From Hemibagrus wyckioides (Eukaryota; Chordata; Actinopteri; Siluriformes; Bagridae), in assembly GCF_019097595.1 (NCBI RefSeq), contig NC_080720.1, positions 24,030,352 through 24,094,351 of the forward strand: 64,000 bases of DNA, written 5' to 3'. The notes below the pieces were generated by a model. That model did no database searches, was not told the origin of the DNA, and saw nothing but the letters and a program-made list of their open reading frames with translations. Made by a program: the position numbers and the translations under genes. Within the stretch, counting starts at the first letter, position 1, and each line of letters begins with the position of its first letter. This document shows, one piece after another, positions 60,401 to 64,000 of this stretch.

Positions 60401-63400
60401 AGTAATCAGGTTTATAGTTAAAAAGCTTAGCCCTGCTACACAAGCCAGTGGACAACAAAGCACAGACCTTTTGCCATTTAGCAGCCATGTCCACATAATT
60501 TGAACATGGTGACTAACATGCCAGGGAGACAGAAAAAATAATCACTTTTGCTGTTTATATTTGTAACAAACAATGCACAAATTAGCATAGCTGCTCATGT
60601 TATAAAATGTTTGTTCACTTTGTAAAGCTTTGTAATGTGGTTCATCACAGCAGCAGCCTTCTGTCATCCAAATTCATTTTTGCCAGCACCATACCATATT
60701 GATGTTAACATGATGGCATGAATCCTTCACAGACTGAAGTTTTGGATGGACCTGATGAGTCAGGAGAAATGTTCACCCGGCCTGGAAAACTTTCTGATTA
60801 CTTCCCCAAACCCTACTCCAGTCCAGAAGCTGCTCGTGCTGCCAACAACGGAGCTTTGCCCCCTGACCTCAGCTATATTGTCAATGCCAGGTAACAAATT
60901 CTGGATGGCCATGCAGTAGGCTGGAATATGGGTGCATAGCAGTGGTCCAAATTGACAAACACACCCTTAATCACATACATGTGTACATTGGACTACACTA
61001 GAAGGTCAATGCAGTTTAATTCACATTTGGGCCAGAAAGGCTCATTAGTTCAGAAATTGACAGTTAAAAACTTGAATTAGCTTTGCTTTTAACTCTATAG
61101 GGACGATAGACCCTATAAATAATGTGCTACTCCAAAAAGATATTTTGCATTATGCATTACCATTCATGTGGTGTAGCACAATTATTTAGCCAAATCTATG
61201 TTCCAAAGTATGTACAGTTTGTTTGCCACATGAACAAGACCAAAGAACTCCATACGCATGGTAAAGCAGGATGGTGGCAACATCATGTTATGGGGCTCAT
61301 TTTCAAGACTCTAATCAAGATAGAGTTCCAAGCTCCAAAGACTTATCTCTTTTGGGACAGAACCTGCAGGACTGTTGGACTTTTTTTGTCTTGTGGACAA
61401 AATGTAAACAATTGTTATGTGAAATAGCTTCTTTAGGGCAGTGCAAAAATGCATTTTTTATCATCCATCTTATTATAGTTATTTTATTATTAACATTAGG
61501 CATATTCTGTAATGTAAACTTATAACCTCAACTGTAGGTTAAAAAAAATAAGTGAGGTGAACAGGAAGTCCAGGTGATTACAGACACAGAATTCTCTCCT
61601 GCCTCTTGTACACAAATGCAAAATGAACTTGAATGCAAGTTTTTAGGTACTAGGTCTAAGATTTAAAGTTTTATAGATTTGTCTGTTTATCTGATTCCAT
61701 TGGCTGAATTTTGGGGAACTTGATTTTAAGGAGGACTGACTTCGATGTTTGGATAAGCATGAAAAAGCCAGTAGAGGATGCAGTTTGTATTTCAAAATAT
61801 AAAAATGATTAGATAAAAGCTTTTAGGATTTTAGAAGTCTAGTCTCTTTGAATCATTTCACTTACCAAAATGACATCTCTCCCTCTCTGTTGGTCTCTGT
61901 CTCTCTCACACATAGGCATGGAGGTGAAGACTACATTTTCTCTCTACTAACTGGTTACTGTGACCCACCAGCAGGTGTGTCTTTAAGAGAAGGGCTTTAC
62001 TACAACCCCTACTTCCCGGGCCAGGCGATTGGAATGGCTCCACCTATTTATAACGAGGTGCTTGAATATGATGATGGTAAGTCATGATGAAAGCTTCTCA
62101 TAGGTATCACTGAAGTATCTCTTTGGTCCCAGTTTACAATATTTTGGTTTGCTAATTTACACTTCACTAATCTACACTTTTAACTGCAATCGCTTTTATA
62201 ATTAAACTATCAAGTATAATATTAATAAATTTTACAGTGGCAAATTGTAAATGTGTAAGGGAAAGACTCCCTACTTACTTAACCATTTCCTAACCTTTCT
62301 TAATAAGGAACTGCAGATTTAAGTAGTAGTAGTTCCTTTATCTTTTTTTTCCATTTATTTCTTTCTTGGTTAGTTTAAGAGGAAAACCTTTTGCCATAGA
62401 ATTTTTTATCAGAATGTTTTTTATTATCCCACATTTGCCTGATAACTTCTGAAGAACTCCTGATTAAAAACACATGCATTTGACACATAATTTGACTTGT
62501 CTTCCAGCCACGTAAACAATCACGTTACAAACTTCTGAAACTTAAATGCTGCATTAGGAAAAGTCTGTTTTTGTCATTTTTACCATAGCACAGATGAATG
62601 CTTGATTGGTCAGATGGTGTAGAGTCTCTGTAACAGCAGCTCTAACTGCAGTTCTGGCTGTGAGGTTTATATTTAATTCACTTGTTAAAACAATAAATCA
62701 GTTAGTTCTAATGCAGTTGAACTTGTGCAAAAACACCATATAAACACATTATGTTGAACCTTTCTATGAAAATATAACTATTTAGTTTATTTGGATAGAC
62801 ATTCAGGTTTGGAGCAGAGAGGGTTAAGGCCCTTGTTTAAGGGCTTGAACTCTCAACCTTCTATTCAGAAGTATAAAGCCTTAATCACAGCACCACCATG
62901 GCCTTGCATTAGCTGCTGTTGCTCACTGCTTTTATATATCAATGCCTTCAGCACACAACATGGGTGAGAGCTGTGTGTAAGCATTTTCACATCGTTTGCT
63001 TTGTTACGCAATTGTTCATGTTCCAGATGATTTATATATAACAGCCAAGGTATTCATCATGAAATACTATACTGCTTATATTGCATCATGTGTAATAAGC
63101 ATGTTAACTTAATGAATCCCAAACTCCCTCTAAGTAATATATCTTAAATCAGGAGAGACTATGGGTTTCACCAAACACACTGCTTTTCATGAGATAATGG
63201 CATACTTGTTAGCACAACTGCTGTCTTCAAGTTGTTCTTAGATGTTCATGCATAGGAATTCGTAAGTCATATGTATGAGTAGTTTTGGAGGTGGGGGGAC
63301 AACATGGGAAGAAAATGAACTATATGATGAAAGATCTTTAAAAAAAAAATGTTGTAGATCTACAGCAGAATTTTTTAAAAGATCTTTTCTCATTTGGTTC

Positions 63401-63891
63401 ATTTTTGTTTTCTCATATGCCACATACTGTACATATTGGCAACCGCCATGACATTTTGCTATTAACACATCCCCAACTTGGAAAGTTTGGGTAAGAGAAA
63501 TAAGTTTTACAGCATTGTGCTGTCTTAAAGGTAGTATCATAATTCACATGACTTTTGGCTTGTGGCATGGTTGGCAGATTGAAGCCCTGTGCTAGTGGTT
63601 CTGGCTGGAGGTGGTGGTGGTGTAATGGTGTGGGGAATGATTTCTTCAAACATTTTTATTCACATATAATACAAAGAACAGTTAAAATTAGCCTTGTGAA
63701 ACAAGCCAATTATTGTGAATATGAAGAGTTTCAGTATTTCTTGCACATAACGCTTATTTAATATCAACAATATGATCTTTTGTTTCATAGGAACATTAGC
63801 CACAATGAGTCAGGTGGCTAAAGATGTGTGTACGTTCCTGAGATGGGCTGCTGAGCCAGAGCATGACCAGCGCAAGCGCATGGGACTAAAG
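54898..63891 (+). CDS. cyc1: CYC1, mitochondrial cytochrome c1 (3' end outside window)
   Basis: Cytochrome c1 is the membrane-anchored c-heme subunit of respiratory complex III, passing electrons from the Rieske protein to cytochrome c. Six coding exons are visible: 54898-54978, 58734-58924, 59555-59681, 60733-60890, 61916-62076 and 63791-63891, with consistent phases, giving 273 codons. Exons 1-2 hold the mitochondrial presequence and the inner-membrane sorting segment ([20 protein letters not shown]). [16 protein letters not shown] marks the mature N-terminus. The heme site CSACH (CXXCH) is in exon 3. The axial Met is in [11 protein letters not shown] (exon 5). Other conserved blocks are [13 protein letters not shown] and [22 protein letters not shown]. 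The last exon, encoding the C-terminal membrane anchor, lies past 64000. Intron 1 (3.75 kb) holds an intact-ORF Tc1 element. Confidence 0.96.
54979..56040. other. cyc1 intron 1, left part
   Basis: AT-rich sequence without recognisable elements up to the (TA)n tract. Confidence 0.45.
56045..56131. repeat. (TA)n microsatellite flanking Tc1 copy 3
   Basis: About 87 bp of TA repeat ending at the left terminus of the Tc1 element. The open frame running through it into the transposase (IYIYIY) is an artefact. Confidence 0.96.
56132..57379 (+). mobile_element. Tc1-like DNA transposon, copy 3, near-intact
   Basis: 1248 bp with termini CACTATATTGCCAAAAGTAT and its inverse. The left flank is TA. The right flank reads TG and continues into a GT/TA microsatellite, so the expected TA duplication is not preserved on the right. 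It contains a single uninterrupted transposase frame and lies in sense orientation in cyc1 intron 1. Confidence 0.95.
56266..57297 (+). CDS. Full-length Tc1/mariner DD34E transposase
   Basis: This 343-aa frame has no stop or frameshift. The ATG at 56266 ([10 protein letters not shown]) is chosen because sister copies share it; the frame extends upstream only into leader and (TA)n sequence. The enzyme would bind the terminal repeats, excise the element and insert it at TA. The paired helix-turn-helix DNA-binding region is residues 24-115, with the GRPR linker at 59-62. The catalytic triad is D154 (WSDES), D245 (QHD) and E280 (PIEH), with exactly 34 residues between the last two (DD34E). The glycine-rich GGGGIMVWG follows at 189-197. 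T250 replaces the His found in copies 1 and 2 (CAPVHK against CAPVTK), through a two-base swap. Possibly still active; activity is not shown. Confidence 0.92.
   Translation: MGRSQELSEFQHGTVIGCHLCNKSSREISSLLNIPQSTVSCIIRTWKCLGTTATQPRSGRPRKLTERGQRMLRRIVQRGRQLSAESIATDLQTSCGLQISSRTVRRELHGMGFHGQVAASKPYITKCNAKRWIQWCKARRHWTLEQWRRVLWSDESRFSIWKSDGRVWVWRLPEERYLSDCIVPSVKFGGGGIMVWGCFSGAGLGPLVPVKGTLNASAYQDILDNSMLPTLWEQFGADPFLFQHDCAPVTKARSIKTWMTESGVDELDWPAQSPDLNPIEHLWDELERRLRARPSRPTSVCDLTNALLEEWSKITINTPLNLVDSLPRRVEGVIAAKGGPTSY
57378..57442. repeat. (GT)n/(TA)n compound microsatellite
   Basis: A GT run begins inside the last base pairs of the Tc1 right terminus and passes into a TA run. Confidence 0.94.
57443..58733. 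other. cyc1 intron 1, right part
   Basis: AT-rich, with a T homopolymer at about 58096-58114. No element recognised. Confidence 0.45.
59257..59475 (-). mobile_element. tRNA-derived SINE, near full length
   Basis: On the minus strand: GTGGCGGCTCAAGTGGTTGG (A-box region), GATCAGGGTTCAAGCCCC (B box GGTTCAAGCC), CACCGCCAAGCTGCC, TTGAGCAAGGCCCCAACCC. The tail AATTTCACTGTGCAGTAATG then CAAATAAAGACAACAG follows. It has pol III promoter boxes in correct order. It is in cyc1 intron 2, antisense. Confidence 0.85.
59837..60120. mobile_element. Interspersed repeat fragment, unclassified
   Basis: CAAACCCCATTTCCAGAAAA then GTTGGGACACTTTCTAAAAA is a terminus I recognise from widespread teleost repeats. 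The superfamily is not clear from the sequence. Confidence 0.35.
60180..60336 (+). mobile_element. Tc1-like fragment with right terminus
   Basis: TTTGCTTCCAAATTTGTTGC and CAGCAGTTTGGGGAACGTCC are followed by AGGTCCACAAACTTTTGGCC and the end ATATAATG. This resembles the family whose other end starts at 11487 (CACTATATGG). Truncated on the left, in cyc1 intron 3. Confidence 0.6.
61230..61390 (+). mobile_element. Tc1-like transposase mid-fragment relic
   Basis: GGTAAAGCAGGATGGTGGCA then ACATCATGTTATGGGGCTCA encodes a degenerate version of the HGGGSIMLWG-type block of Tc1 transposases. Too short and broken to assign further. It lies in cyc1 intron 4. Confidence 0.5.
62077..63790. other. cyc1 intron 5
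   Basis: AT-rich intron containing a SINE fragment (62810-62905). Otherwise I see no recognisable element. Confidence 0.5.
62810..62905 (-). mobile_element. tRNA-derived SINE 5' fragment
   Basis: The minus strand reads GGTGGTGCTGTGATTAAGGC, then GAAGGTTGAGAGTTCAAGCCC and AACAAGGGCCTTAACCCTC. It has the same head and B-box order as the copy at 59257-59475. Confidence 0.7.
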
Positions 63892-64000
63892 GTTTGATGA
63901 CATCTGCATTACAATTCAAGTGCATCCGCAGTTACTTGTACTGTTCCTGATACAGTTGGGGAGGGGGTTTATTTATTTATCTTTTTGTTTGGTTATTAGG

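Overview
This window is vertebrate nuclear DNA, almost certainly from a teleost fish. The genes have many small exons with GT/AG introns. The intergenic space and introns are packed with Tc1/mariner DNA-transposon copies of several families, tRNA-derived SINEs, LINE relics and microsatellites. One gene is a Myc-family member that best fits the fish-type mych. The mix of Tc1 families resembles ostariophysan fish such as catfish, but that is an inference.

Layout. (1) 1-5590, plus strand: the 3' half of an MTSS (missing-in-metastasis) family gene, entering from the left edge and ending in a WH2 domain, then a long AT-rich stretch that probably holds its 3' UTR. (2) About 8.9-29.8 kb: a gene-poor desert with microsatellites, several generations of Tc1 debris, a SINE and a palindromic hAT MITE. 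(3) 29896-32560, minus strand: a complete 341-aa Myc-family gene (mych) with two coding exons, a probable non-coding first exon and a CpG-rich upstream region carrying E2F-type, E-box, GC-box and NRF1-type motifs. (4) 33.4-37.7 kb: Tc1 graveyard. (5) 38853-53604, minus strand: ergic3, 13 coding exons, 383 aa, with every splice junction readable. Its intron 9 holds a complete gene on the opposite strand, romo1 (42805-43907, 79 aa). Its other introns hold Tc1 and LINE relics. (6) 54898 to beyond the right edge, plus strand: cyc1 (mitochondrial cytochrome c1), six coding exons visible. Its first intron carries a Tc1 element with a full-length, uninterrupted DD34E transposase reading frame.

How the genes relate. 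They are housekeeping or developmental genes rather than one pathway. MTSS1 couples membrane curvature to actin, Myc is a transcription factor, ERGIC3 is an ER-Golgi cargo receptor, and ROMO1 and CYC1 are inner-mitochondrial-membrane proteins. ergic3 and cyc1 are head to head, with about 1.3 kb between their start codons. In human, MTSS1, MYC and CYC1 map to 8q24 while ERGIC3 and ROMO1 map to 20q11, so this window joins two human syntenic blocks.

I found no novel multi-gene system, CRISPR array or rRNA/tRNA gene. The most notable observations are the glutamine/histidine-rich tract and possible NAGNAG microexon in the MTSS gene, apparent loss of the Thr58 phosphodegron position in the Myc protein, the nested romo1, and the potentially intact Tc1 transposase beside two decayed sister copies.
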